DNA of 8,290 nt from an uncultured Blautia sp. Its GTDB lineage: Bacteria > Bacillota > Clostridia > Lachnospirales > Lachnospiraceae. The notes under the pieces are model-generated. The model saw only the letters and a list, made by a program, of their open reading frames with translations. It had not been told where the DNA came from and did no database searches. The position numbers and the translations under genes were made by a program. The stretch is taken from the NCBI GenBank assembly GCA_934394595.1, contig CAKRRX010000112.1, forward strand, positions 1 through 8,290, written 5' to 3'. Of this stretch, positions 1 to 5,252 are shown in pieces (positions within the stretch are counted from its first letter, which is position 1; the number at the start of each line of letters is the position of its first letter).

Positions 1-104
1 ATTCTGGCATTCTCCGGACGAATAGACTTATGATTTAAATATTTAGAAATCGTTGCCAGCGACAGCCCTGTATCTTTTGCAATATCCGTAATAGTAGGTT
101 TCAT
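1..104 (-). CDS. LacI-family transcriptional regulator, N-terminal fragment (cut by window edge)
   Basis: The minus strand from ATG at 104 reads MKPTITDIAKDTGLS, then LATISKYLN, and runs open to the window edge (34 complete codons). This is the helix-turn-helix of a LacI/GalR repressor: residues about 4-24 carry the T-I-x-D-I-A pattern and the recognition helix with T-I-S-K-Y-L-N. A good ribosome site (GAAAGGTC) lies about 7 bases upstream of the ATG. Family members bind a palindromic operator as dimers and respond to a sugar or related ligand through a C-terminal periplasmic-binding-protein-like domain, which is outside the window, so the ligand cannot be guessed. The gene is divergent from the complete LacI-family gene at 563-1597, and the two DNA-binding heads share about 14 of 34 residues, including TISKY. 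Confidence 0.9.
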   Translation of the reverse strand, partial: MKPTITDIAKDTGLSLATISKYLNHKSIRPENAR

Positions 105-151
105 GTAAGACCTTTCTGATAAAATCAAAAAAACATCTATGTTTTCACTGC

Positions 152-179
152 ATAATACAAACTACCATAAAGATATCAG
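152..179 (-). promoter_or_regulatory. Candidate sigma-70 promoter for the left LacI-family gene
   Basis: On the minus strand CTGATA (174-179) and TATTAT (152-157) are separated by 16 bases. They match the -35 and -10 consensus at 4/6 and 5/6 positions, and the ATG at 104 follows about 48 bases downstream. The assignment is by eye. A second candidate lies further upstream at 222-251. Confidence 0.4.
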
Positions 180-199
180 GGGCAAAAGGTATTTTTCCC
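180..199. repeat. Imperfect 20-bp inverted repeat in the divergent LacI intergenic region
   Basis: GGG-C-AAAA, then GGTA, then TTTT-T-CCC: seven of eight arm positions pair around a 4-base centre. It abuts the -35 box proposed at 174-179 and lies downstream of the promoter candidate at 222-251, a position where a repressor could act on the left gene. The centre lacks the CG step common in LacI-family operators, so it may equally be a small RNA-level hairpin or chance. Confidence 0.25.
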
Positions 200-221
200 T
201 AACATAATATCTTACATAAAT

Positions 222-251
222 AGTATAACATGGAAAATATCTTTTTTACAA
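222..251 (-). promoter_or_regulatory. Candidate extended -10 promoter, minus strand
   Basis: The minus strand carries TGTTATACT, an extended -10 (TGn plus TATACT at 222-227), with TTGTAA (246-251) 18 bases upstream as a 4/6 -35 box. Transcription would start near 215 and give the left LacI-family gene a leader of roughly 110 nt containing the inverted repeat at 180-199. It is an alternative or addition to the promoter at 152-179. Confidence 0.4.
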
Positions 252-269
252 GAAAACTTCCGTGAACAT

Positions 270-284
270 AAAACGTTACGTTTT
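270..284. promoter_or_regulatory. Perfect 15-bp inverted repeat, candidate LacI-family operator
   Basis: AAAACGT-T-ACGTTTT is a perfect 7-bp inverted repeat with a single central base. An A-rich half-site ending in CG and a T-rich mirror half resemble LacI/GalR-family operators in general form. It sits between two divergent LacI-family genes, about 165 bp upstream of the left start codon and about 150 bp upstream of the right promoter's -35 box. It also lies inside the permease-like frame at 262-483. Which regulator, if any, binds it is inference. Confidence 0.4.
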
Positions 285-431
285 TATCCTGGCATTTGTA
301 TGGGGAGCGATCACACTGCTTCCGCTTTTAGCTACGATCCTTTCTTCATTTAAAAATAACGATGATATTTTCATGGGGATGTTCCAAGAGATTGCGGGAA
401 TGATTTTTCAAACACGCTCTGATATTCTGTC

Positions 432-460
432 TTTTTTACTTCAGAAAAATATGTTAAAAT
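432..460 (+). promoter_or_regulatory. Candidate promoter of the LacI-family gene at 563-1597
   Basis: TGTTAAAAT (452-460) is an extended -10 with TAAAAT at 455-460. A T-rich weak -35 (TTTTTT at 432-437 with 17-base spacing, or TTTTTA at 433-438 with 16) precedes it. Transcription would begin near 467, leaving a leader of about 95 nt before the ATG at 563. Confidence 0.5.
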
Positions 461-515
461 ATTCCAAAGATTCTAAGACCTAAAGGCAGATTGCGGAAAT
501 ATATTTTCCAGCCAC

Positions 516-539
516 AGGCATTTACAAAACGCCTTTTTC
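516..539 (+). terminator. Weak hairpin with T-run in the LacI-gene leader (possible attenuator)
   Basis: AGGC (516-519) can pair with GCCT (531-534); after one A-C mismatch, TTT pairs with AAA. A TTTTTCT tract follows directly. The stem is short, so termination would be inefficient at best. It lies in the transcribed leader between the promoter at 432-460 and the ATG at 563, so if it works at all it would act as an attenuator, or as the end of a transcript from the permease-like frame. Confidence 0.2.
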
Positions 540-549
540 TACAAAATAT

Positions 550-556
550 GGGAGGA
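550..556 (+). promoter_or_regulatory. Ribosome binding site fixing the LacI-family start at 563
   Basis: GGGAGGA ends 6 bases before the ATG at 563. The frame is open further upstream to a TTG at 491, but that codon lacks a ribosome site and would add 24 residues unlike any LacI N-terminus. The ATG at 563 gives the standard family start M-A-V-T-I-K-D-V-A. Confidence 0.9.
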
Positions 557-562
557 CCACAT

Positions 563-1597
563 ATGGCAGTAACCATTAAAGACGTTGCCAGAGAGACAAA
601 TCTTGCAGTATCAACCATTTCCAAATATATGAACGGCGGAAAGGTCAAAGCAGCAAACCAAAAGCTGATTGAAGAGGCAATCGACCGTCTCGGTTATCGT
701 CCCAACAATCTGGCAAGAGGACTTCGTAATTCCAGAAGTTATATAATCGGCCTGCTTGTCCCCTTTCTGGAAGGTTCTTACAGTGCCAAAATGGTAACCC
801 TCCTAGAACAGAAGGTCCAGGAAATGGGATGCTTTCTGACAATTTACTGTCATAGAAATTCACCGGAGTTTGCCAGAAACTATGTAGAATTCCTGGTAAA
901 AAAAATGGTAGATGGATTGATTGTCCTTCAGATTGATACCAATGAGGATTATTTAAAAGCTGCAAAAGATGCACATATTCCTATAGTTATCCTGGAGGAT
1001 TCCTACGGTCAAAAGGATCTGGATGTGATTCAGGTAGACTGTGCCTCAGCAGCCTATCAGCTAATCGAAAATTTAGTCCAAAATGGCCATGAGAAAATAG
1101 CCATTATCAAAGGAACTGAAGGATCTATTACATCCAGAGAACGTTTAAATGGCTATCTTCGCGTCCTAGAAGATTACGAAATGACTGTATATCCAGAATA
1201 TATTATAGATGGGAATTATGATTTTAATTCCGGTTATCAGGGAATAAGACAGCTATGGGCGCTTCCTGAGCGGCCAACTGCTGTATTTGTCACAAATTAT
1301 CATACCAGTCTGGGAGCCCTTGTGGCTATTAATCACCTGGGTATTCAGGTGCCAGAGGAACTTTCTATCGTAGCCTTTGATGACATGGAGCTTTCCTCTA
1401 TTGTCCAGCCACATCTGACGGCTGTTCGCCAGCCTATGGAACAGCTAATGGCAGAAGCCTGCAAAGTTCTGGAGAGACGGATAAATGAGGATTTTGAAGG
1501 ATTTCCTGAGAAAAAAAGATTAAAAGCAGAAGTTATTTATCGTGATTCTGTAGCCAAAATCGATAAAAGCTCTGCTTTTTATAAGAAAGAATCGTAA
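563..1597 (+). CDS. LacI/GalR-family transcriptional regulator
   Basis: This 344-residue protein has the usual LacI-family length and order. The N-terminal helix-turn-helix covers about residues 4-24 (TIKDVARETNLAVSTISKYMN). The hinge region is L-G-Y-R-P-N-N-L-A-R-G-L at 43-54. From about residue 60 to the end is a periplasmic-binding-protein-like ligand domain starting YIIGLLVP and containing the V-A-F-D-D-M-E and L-T-A-V-R-Q-P segments seen near the C-terminus of family members. The last ~15 residues after Y-R-D-S-V are a basic tail. Members act as dimeric, ligand-controlled repressors or activators of sugar or nucleoside genes; no ligand can be assigned. It is divergent from another LacI-family gene, with a possible sugar-permease remnant between them, so a carbohydrate-uptake context is likely. 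It ends convergently with the HD hydrolase gene. Confidence 0.95.
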   Translation: MAVTIKDVARETNLAVSTISKYMNGGKVKAANQKLIEEAIDRLGYRPNNLARGLRNSRSYIIGLLVPFLEGSYSAKMVTLLEQKVQEMGCFLTIYCHRNSPEFARNYVEFLVKKMVDGLIVLQIDTNEDYLKAAKDAHIPIVILEDSYGQKDLDVIQVDCASAAYQLIENLVQNGHEKIAIIKGTEGSITSRERLNGYLRVLEDYEMTVYPEYIIDGNYDFNSGYQGIRQLWALPERPTAVFVTNYHTSLGALVAINHLGIQVPEELSIVAFDDMELSSIVQPHLTAVRQPMEQLMAEACKVLERRINEDFEGFPEKKRLKAEVIYRDSVAKIDKSSAFYKKES

Positions 1598-1610
1598 TTT
1601 TCAGGATTTT

Positions 1611-1628
1611 CCGCCGCTGTGCGGTTTT
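1611..1628 (+). terminator. Short hairpin with T-run after the LacI-family gene
   Basis: CCGC (1611-1614) pairs with GCGG (1621-1624) around a CGCTGT loop, followed by TTTTCT, starting 14 bases after the LacI stop codon. A competing hairpin, CTGTGC (1617-1622) with GCACAG (1631-1636), overlaps it. Both lie in the 50-bp convergent gap to the HD hydrolase gene. The stem is only 4 bp, so this is a weak intrinsic terminator at best. Confidence 0.35.
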
Positions 1629-1647
1629 CTGCACAGATAACTTCTGT

Positions 1648-2253
1648 TCAGGCCTCCTCAGCTTCCATCTCAGCGTTTATGGTGTCTTCCCCTGCTGCCA
1701 TAGCCTGTAAGGTCATGGTGAGAAGCTTCTCCAGATCCCAGCCAAGCTGGTCAGCGCCTCGCTGGATCACCTCACGGGAGCATCCTGCAGCAAAACCTTT
1801 GCTCTTATATTTTTTCTTCAGAGATTTCACTTCCATATCCTTGGTACTCTTGGACGGGCGCATCAATGCCGCTGCCCAGATCAGACCAGTAAGCTCGTCT
1901 GCTGCAAACAACACTTTTTCCATCTCATGCTCCGGTGCCACTTCCAAAGTAGTACCGCAGCCTACTGTAATTCCATATCCATGGGACACTACTGCGTGGA
2001 TCACATCTTCTCCCACGCCTGCCTCACGCAGCATCTCCGGTGCTTTCAGACAGTGTTCCTCCGGGTAAAGCTCAAAGTCAATATCATGGAGAAGCCCTAC
2101 GATTCCCCAATATTCTGCATCCTCACCATACCCCAGTTCCTGTGCATACCACTTCATCACCGCTTCCACAGTAAGCGCATGCTGAATGTGAAAGGGATCC
2201 TGGTTATATTTTTTTAATAAAGAAAATGCTTCATCTCTTTTGATTGTTTTCAT
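1648..2253 (-). CDS. HD-superfamily metal-dependent hydrolase (COG2316-like)
   Basis: This 201-residue protein has the spaced residues of an HD phosphohydrolase: H22 and H25 (DPFHIQHAL), the H56-D57 pair in GLLHDIDFE, further histidines H67 and H91, and D119 in AADELTGL. HD proteins bind divalent metal and usually hydrolyse phosphoester bonds in nucleotides or related compounds. The short single-domain form with HD followed by DFELYPEEH matches what I recall of COG2316, predicted HD hydrolases of unknown substrate. There is no signal peptide or membrane segment, so it should be cytosolic. The ATG at 2253 is preceded by AGGAG (2263-2267) with a 9-base spacer. It lies 25 bp downstream of the 75-residue CxxC protein gene on the same strand, and the two are probably cotranscribed. 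The C-terminus is acidic (AEMEAEEA). Confidence 0.9.
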   Translation of the reverse strand: MKTIKRDEAFSLLKKYNQDPFHIQHALTVEAVMKWYAQELGYGEDAEYWGIVGLLHDIDFELYPEEHCLKAPEMLREAGVGEDVIHAVVSHGYGITVGCGTTLEVAPEHEMEKVLFAADELTGLIWAAALMRPSKSTKDMEVKSLKKKYKSKGFAAGCSREVIQRGADQLGWDLEKLLTMTLQAMAAGEDTINAEMEAEEA

Positions 2254-2278
2254 AATATGTCACTCCTCTTTCGTCCGG

Positions 2279-2506
2279 TTACATGGGACATTTTTCTTTT
2301 CCTGGCATGTCTTCCCCTTTTACATAGCGGGCATTAAACTCCATATTAATCTCCCGGAGTTCTTTTTTCCCGTCAATATAATCCTGATACATTTCCGCAA
2401 GGCCAGCCATACAGCCGTCACAAGTTGCCTCTATATTTCCAAAAGAATCGGAAACGATCTTCTCTCGTTCCTCCCGGGTGGTCTCTGATATCAGATATCC
2501 TGCCAT
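2279..2506 (-). CDS. Small conserved-looking CxxC protein of unknown function (75 aa)
   Basis: A strong ribosome site (GGAGGT, 2513-2518) precedes the ATG at 2506, and the codons give a plausible soluble protein. The N-terminal segment is charged (SETTREEREKIV), followed by a C-D-G-C motif (C29, C32), then a helix-forming stretch with Y-Q-D-Y-I-D-G-K-K-E-L, and another cysteine at 73. It has no membrane helix or signal peptide. The CxxC could bind metal or be redox active, though one pair is too few for a full zinc site without C73 or dimerisation. It ends 25 bp before the HD hydrolase gene on the same strand, suggesting one operon and a linked role. From memory, similar short clostridial proteins are sometimes labelled PurH-like; nothing here resembles that enzyme, so no function is proposed. 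Confidence 0.8.
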   Translation of the reverse strand: MAGYLISETTREEREKIVSDSFGNIEATCDGCMAGLAEMYQDYIDGKKELREINMEFNARYVKGEDMPGKEKCPM

Positions 2507-2523
2507 TTTAAAACCTCCATTCC

Positions 2524-2539
2524 GCCGCCAGACGGCGGC
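2524..2539 (-). promoter_or_regulatory. GC-rich perfect hairpin just upstream of the small CxxC gene
   Basis: GCCGCC and GGCGGC form a perfect 6-bp all-G/C stem with a 4-base loop, standing out in otherwise A/T-rich DNA. It lies 6 bases upstream of the GGAGGT ribosome site of the 75-residue gene and about 38 bp after the stop of the 644-residue gene. It lacks a T-run in the minus direction, so it is not a standard intrinsic terminator. It could be an RNA-stability or processing hairpin between the two genes, or influence initiation. Confidence 0.4.
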
Positions 2540-2562
2540 ATAAATAGTAAAATTAATGCTCT

Positions 2563-2602
2563 TAAGCCTTAATTATTTAATTCTCTAAGCCTTCGTTATT
2601 TA
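2563..2602. repeat. Imperfect 23-bp-period tandem duplication across a stop codon
   Basis: TAAGCCTTAATTATTTA (2563-2579) recurs as TAAGCCTTCGTTATTTA (2586-2602), with 15 of 17 bases identical and a 23-bp offset. The pair spans the end of the 644-residue gene, whose stop codon (2577-2579) lies in the left copy. Because 23 is not a multiple of three, the copies are read in different frames. It looks like a small local duplication that reset the C-terminus. Confidence 0.6.
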
Positions 2603-4511
2603 GTTCCATAGATGACTGGCTCCAGAATATATCCACGTCATTAGCTATACAGGTACTCTCACCATTATCATATAGCCACAGAGCTCCATTATTTCGATAC
2701 AGAAACTTTGACTCTCCCACACGAACAAAAGAATCGCCTTTTCCCACTTCAAAAGATTTCCCCTTGCTGTTCATAAAAGTAGCAGTGTAGCCTTGACCAT
2801 GATCATTGTCTGAATAAAAGAGCATGCCACCGTCTTTATAATGGTTATAATCTCCATCCAGAACATCGGAAAGAATACATTTACTTTCTCCATTCTGATA
2901 AGAATATATATTAAAGTACCTGCTATCATCTTCTGTATACAGATCATCCTTATAATAAATAGCTTCACTGTCTATCTCAGTTAGGAAGCCATCCTCTGAA
3001 AGTAAAGAAAATGGCTGAATTTTTCCATCTTGTATTTCAGAGCCATATAATTCCTTATAGAAATAAAGTATATTCCCATTTTCCGTCACTAAGAAATTAG
3101 AACGGGTATCACTATTCATGATATCCTCGAGAGATTGATGCGTATCATAAGTATACTGCACACTCTTTTTCATCATCGGCGAATACAAAAATACACAGGA
3201 ATTACAAAGCATTTCTTCAAACTCAGTATCGATCTTTTTCCAGATTTCATCTATATTCATGTCTGCCATACCGGATAGTTCCATCTGGTTCGCCTCTGTA
3301 TACAATATGCAGTTTCCCATTGTTATTCCCTCCAGGATCCTGTCACTGACTACAGAACGCTTTCCATCTTTATATTCATATAAAGTCTTATAAGTGGTAT
3401 CACCTATTAGTTCCTGTCCCACTAATTCTAAAACATCCTGGCTTACGCCGTCTGCCTTAATTAGGTCTGATATCTTTGCCTTTTCACCATTTTCCTCAAG
3501 CACATAAGCCATTTTGCCATTGCAAAAACAGGTGTCCGGGGAACCCTGGCCAATTTTCTCAGGTTCTTTTCCAAATCCGGTTACATAGATCGCCCATTGA
3601 TCATTATCGTAGTCTCCTCCAACATCATCTATTTCCACTCCGTAAAAAATAGTATCAAAATCAGAGGGACGATAACAAATTTCATAATCATCAGCCAGCA
3701 AAATTTTTTCATCCGGTTTTTTCAGGTCCACACCATATAAACTATGTCCATAGTCAGAATTTGCAATTTCATATACAATTCGATTTTCCCCCTCTAAGCT
3801 ATAGAAAGAAGAAGTATCAGCAAAATAATATGTATTTTTTCCATTAAAATACTTCAATTCACCGTTTCCAGTGGTATATACAACACCGTTATCATCTGGG
3901 AGAAAAAAGTTGGCACAAACGTCAGAATCAATTTTCTCACAATACTTTTCGTTTTTGGAAGAATCCTTTCCCAGCTTTTGGTACTCACAGCGCCATAATT
4001 CTCCCGTACTGTCATAATCGTCATAATTCCCAAAATAATAAACGTATTTTCCTCCAGGTGAAAACTGTAGCATCTCAGAATAAGAATTATCCATATCACT
4101 GGAAGGAATCATTTGGGTTTCCTTTTGCTTTGTACCTTTTAAAGAATAATAGTGACCATTAGACATATACACGATACTTTCGCCAGTTCCTGTATTCTTC
4201 GACCTCACAGCCACACTTCCAATGAGTACCAATGCAACTGCTGCCACGGCAGCTGTCCCGATTTTCCCCAGTTTTTTCTTCGCTGGTTTTACCAGATTCC
4301 CATACTGAGACTGATCTTGGTTTCCATAATTGTAATTTGCCTGCATAGGCTGCTGATAGCCCTGCTCCATTCCAGTTTGAGATACATGTTCTGGATTTTC
4401 ATAATCCCCAGTCCGGCTCTGCGCCTGCATATCTGGCAGCTTACTTCCGCAAAAGCTGCAGAATTTATATTCATCTGAACAATTTTTTCCACATTGTGGA
4501 CACCTTTTCAT
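2577..4511 (-). CDS. Zinc-ribbon, single-pass membrane protein with a large propeller-like exported domain
   Basis: This 644-residue protein begins with a zinc ribbon with two CxxC pairs (C4/C7 and C18/C21; MKRCPQCGKN...FCSFCGSKLP). A Q/N/Y-rich low-complexity linker (about 27-74), a lysine cluster (KPAKKKLGK) and one transmembrane helix (about 84-102) follow. The rest (about 105-644) is acidic and rich in Y, D, G and S, with recurring short aromatic strand patterns such as KYVYYFGNYDDYD, GVVYTTGNGELKYFNG and ALWLYDNGES, typical of a beta-propeller or WD40-like fold. By the positive-inside rule the ribbon is cytosolic and the propeller-like part outside. A ribosome site (AAGGA) precedes the ATG. 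I recognise no specific family or enzyme motif in the exported part; a ligand- or wall-sensing or scaffold role is inference. Its topology parallels that of the TIR protein two genes upstream. Confidence 0.85.
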   Translation of the reverse strand: MKRCPQCGKNCSDEYKFCSFCGSKLPDMQAQSRTGDYENPEHVSQTGMEQGYQQPMQANYNYGNQDQSQYGNLVKPAKKKLGKIGTAAVAAVALVLIGSVAVRSKNTGTGESIVYMSNGHYYSLKGTKQKETQMIPSSDMDNSYSEMLQFSPGGKYVYYFGNYDDYDSTGELWRCEYQKLGKDSSKNEKYCEKIDSDVCANFFLPDDNGVVYTTGNGELKYFNGKNTYYFADTSSFYSLEGENRIVYEIANSDYGHSLYGVDLKKPDEKILLADDYEICYRPSDFDTIFYGVEIDDVGGDYDNDQWAIYVTGFGKEPEKIGQGSPDTCFCNGKMAYVLEENGEKAKISDLIKADGVSQDVLELVGQELIGDTTYKTLYEYKDGKRSVVSDRILEGITMGNCILYTEANQMELSGMADMNIDEIWKKIDTEFEEMLCNSCVFLYSPMMKKSVQYTYDTHQSLEDIMNSDTRSNFLVTENGNILYFYKELYGSEIQDGKIQPFSLLSEDGFLTEIDSEAIYYKDDLYTEDDSRYFNIYSYQNGESKCILSDVLDGDYNHYKDGGMLFYSDNDHGQGYTATFMNSKGKSFEVGKGDSFVRVGESKFLYRNNGALWLYDNGESTCIANDVDIFWSQSSMELNNEGLEN

Positions 4512-4590
4512 ATGCTCTTTCCTTCTCTTTTCCCTAATTTAGATTTCTCTGCTCATACGCCCAAATAACCTTTTCCTCTGTCCTGGAGGC

Positions 4591-4608
4591 TTTCTGTTTT
4601 TTCAGAAA
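4591..4608. repeat. Perfect 6-bp hairpin in the leader of the 644-residue gene
   Basis: TTTCTG (4591-4596) and CAGAAA (4603-4608) flank a run of six T (A on the minus strand). On the minus strand it would lie in a leader of about 135 nt between the promoter candidate at 4652-4680 and the ATG at 4511. No T-run follows on either strand, so it is not a terminator. CCTGG repeats flank it. The function is unknown. Confidence 0.35.
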
Positions 4609-4651
4609 TCACCTGGCACATTTTGATACTTTCATCGTATTATTTTTTCCC

Positions 4652-4680
4652 ACTATACAACAGTAAAGCAAATTTGTACA
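4652..4680 (-). promoter_or_regulatory. Candidate promoter for the 644-residue zinc-ribbon gene
   Basis: On the minus strand TGTACA (4675-4680) and TATAGT (4652-4657) are separated by 17 bases, matching the -35 and -10 consensus at 4/6 and 5/6 positions. The -35 box lies just past the stop codon of the DUF1653 gene (4684). Transcription would start near 4645 and give a leader of about 135 nt. The 172-bp gap holds no other gene I can support. Confidence 0.5.
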
Positions 4681-4683
4681 GTC

Positions 4684-5145
4684 CTACAGCTCTACTTTTT
4701 CAAAACGGAACTTCTGCTGAACCTCTGGATACTTCTCGTGATCCACCTCGCTCATAAACATGCTGTAAGGCCGAGCGCAGGTTTTAAATGGTGCATACAA
4801 AGCCTGATAGATTACCAGGCGCTCCCCGGTTTCTGTGTGGCTCGCAAAAGCCAGCACCTTGTAAAGATATTCTGAGGTCTCCTGTGATACCCATTCTCTC
4901 TTAAAATGACGGACAATGTCCCCCTCATAAATATCTCGCTCCGGACCTTCCTCCAATGGAAGTTCCGGCTCTGTGTTCTTAGTTCCCAGTTCTATATATT
5001 CCTCTTTGTCCAAAGATACCGGGACACCGGATTTTCCACTGATATGTACCCCTCCATACCATGTCCCTGTAGGCTCAAAAATATCACCAACTTCGTATTC
5101 CATGCTGTATTCGTCGTTTTTCTTTATAATTTTGATTTTGTTCAT
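4684..5145 (-). CDS. DUF1653-domain protein with an N-terminal extension
   Basis: The C-terminal half of this 153-residue protein matches the DUF1653 family: about residues 71-150 read [12 protein letters not shown], then [21 protein letters not shown], a Q-A-L-Y segment, R-P-Y-S-M-F and E-V-D-H near the end. DUF1653 proteins are usually short (around 70-80 residues), compact SH3-like beta proteins of unknown function. Here about 70 extra residues precede the domain, with a strand-rich segment [20 protein letters not shown] and an acidic proline-containing linker ([11 protein letters not shown]), so the protein may have two small beta-barrels. It has no signal peptide or membrane helix. The ATG at 5145 has an AAAGGA ribosome site 8 bases upstream. 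It sits between the TIR protein gene and the zinc-ribbon membrane gene on the same strand, which suggests but does not prove a shared role. Confidence 0.85.
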   Translation of the reverse strand: MNKIKIIKKNDEYSMEYEVGDIFEPTGTWYGGVHISGKSGVPVSLDKEEYIELGTKNTEPELPLEEGPERDIYEGDIVRHFKREWVSQETSEYLYKVLAFASHTETGERLVIYQALYAPFKTCARPYSMFMSEVDHEKYPEVQQKFRFEKVEL

Positions 5146-5190
5146 AGGTTGTTCCTTTCAATTTCATAATGAAAACACCACTTATGCGAC

Positions 5191-5215
5191 AAAGGGGCCG
5201 GTTTTCGCCAGCCCC
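5191..5215 (-). terminator. Probable weak terminator after the TIR gene
   Basis: On the minus strand GGGGC pairs with GCCCC; after one mismatch GG pairs with CC around a CGAAAA loop (5194-5215), followed by TTTGTC. It begins 37 bases after the TIR gene stop and lies 48 bases before the DUF1653 start. The U-tract is short, so partial read-through into the DUF1653 gene is plausible. Confidence 0.45.
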
Positions 5216-5252
5216 ACCTCCTGCAAAATGGATAAATTACAGTAAACAAAAA

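Larger units (their letters stand above)
262..483 (+). pseudogene. Possible remnant of a MalG-type sugar ABC-transporter permease N-terminus
   Basis: A 73-codon frame begins with GTG at 262. Its first ~39 residues give a basic start (NIKRY), one hydrophobic helix (about 6-28, FILAFVWGAITLLPLLA) and then SSFKNNDDIF. This helix followed by S-F-K-x-N-x-x-I-F is the usual start of CUT1 (MalG-like) carbohydrate permeases, which normally run about 270-300 residues. Here the similarity stops after about residue 39 and the frame ends at 483, with none of the later permease regions. No convincing ribosome site precedes the GTG, and the distal third overlaps the promoter proposed for the LacI-family gene downstream. 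I infer a decayed fragment of a sugar-uptake operon, consistent with flanking LacI regulators. A chance ORF or a small membrane protein cannot be excluded. Confidence 0.35.

Noticed and set aside
491..562. TTG-initiated N-terminal extension of the LacI-family gene
   Set aside because: It would add 24 residues unlike any LacI N-terminus and has no ribosome site. GGGAGGA directly before the ATG at 563 decides the start.
1619..2068. 149-codon plus-strand frame, serine- and alanine-rich
   Set aside because: It is antisense to the HD hydrolase gene, which has clear catalytic motifs and a ribosome site; composition is typical of a shadow frame.
2563..2602. Possible start of a CRISPR-like or IS-end repeat
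   Set aside because: There are only two copies with no regular spacers beyond the 23-bp offset, no cas gene and no transposase; a simple local duplication explains it.
4626..4652. Eight-codon minus-strand frame starting ATGAAAGTATC in the leader of the 644-residue gene
   Set aside because: There is no ribosome site upstream and the peptide has no attenuation-type run of identical codons, so it is not supported as a leader peptide.
5216..5222. Strong ribosome-site-like AGGAGGT on the minus strand after the TIR gene
   Set aside because: No ATG follows within a usable distance, and the downstream bases form the terminator hairpin; the only short frame (GTG at once) is too close and only about 11 codons long.
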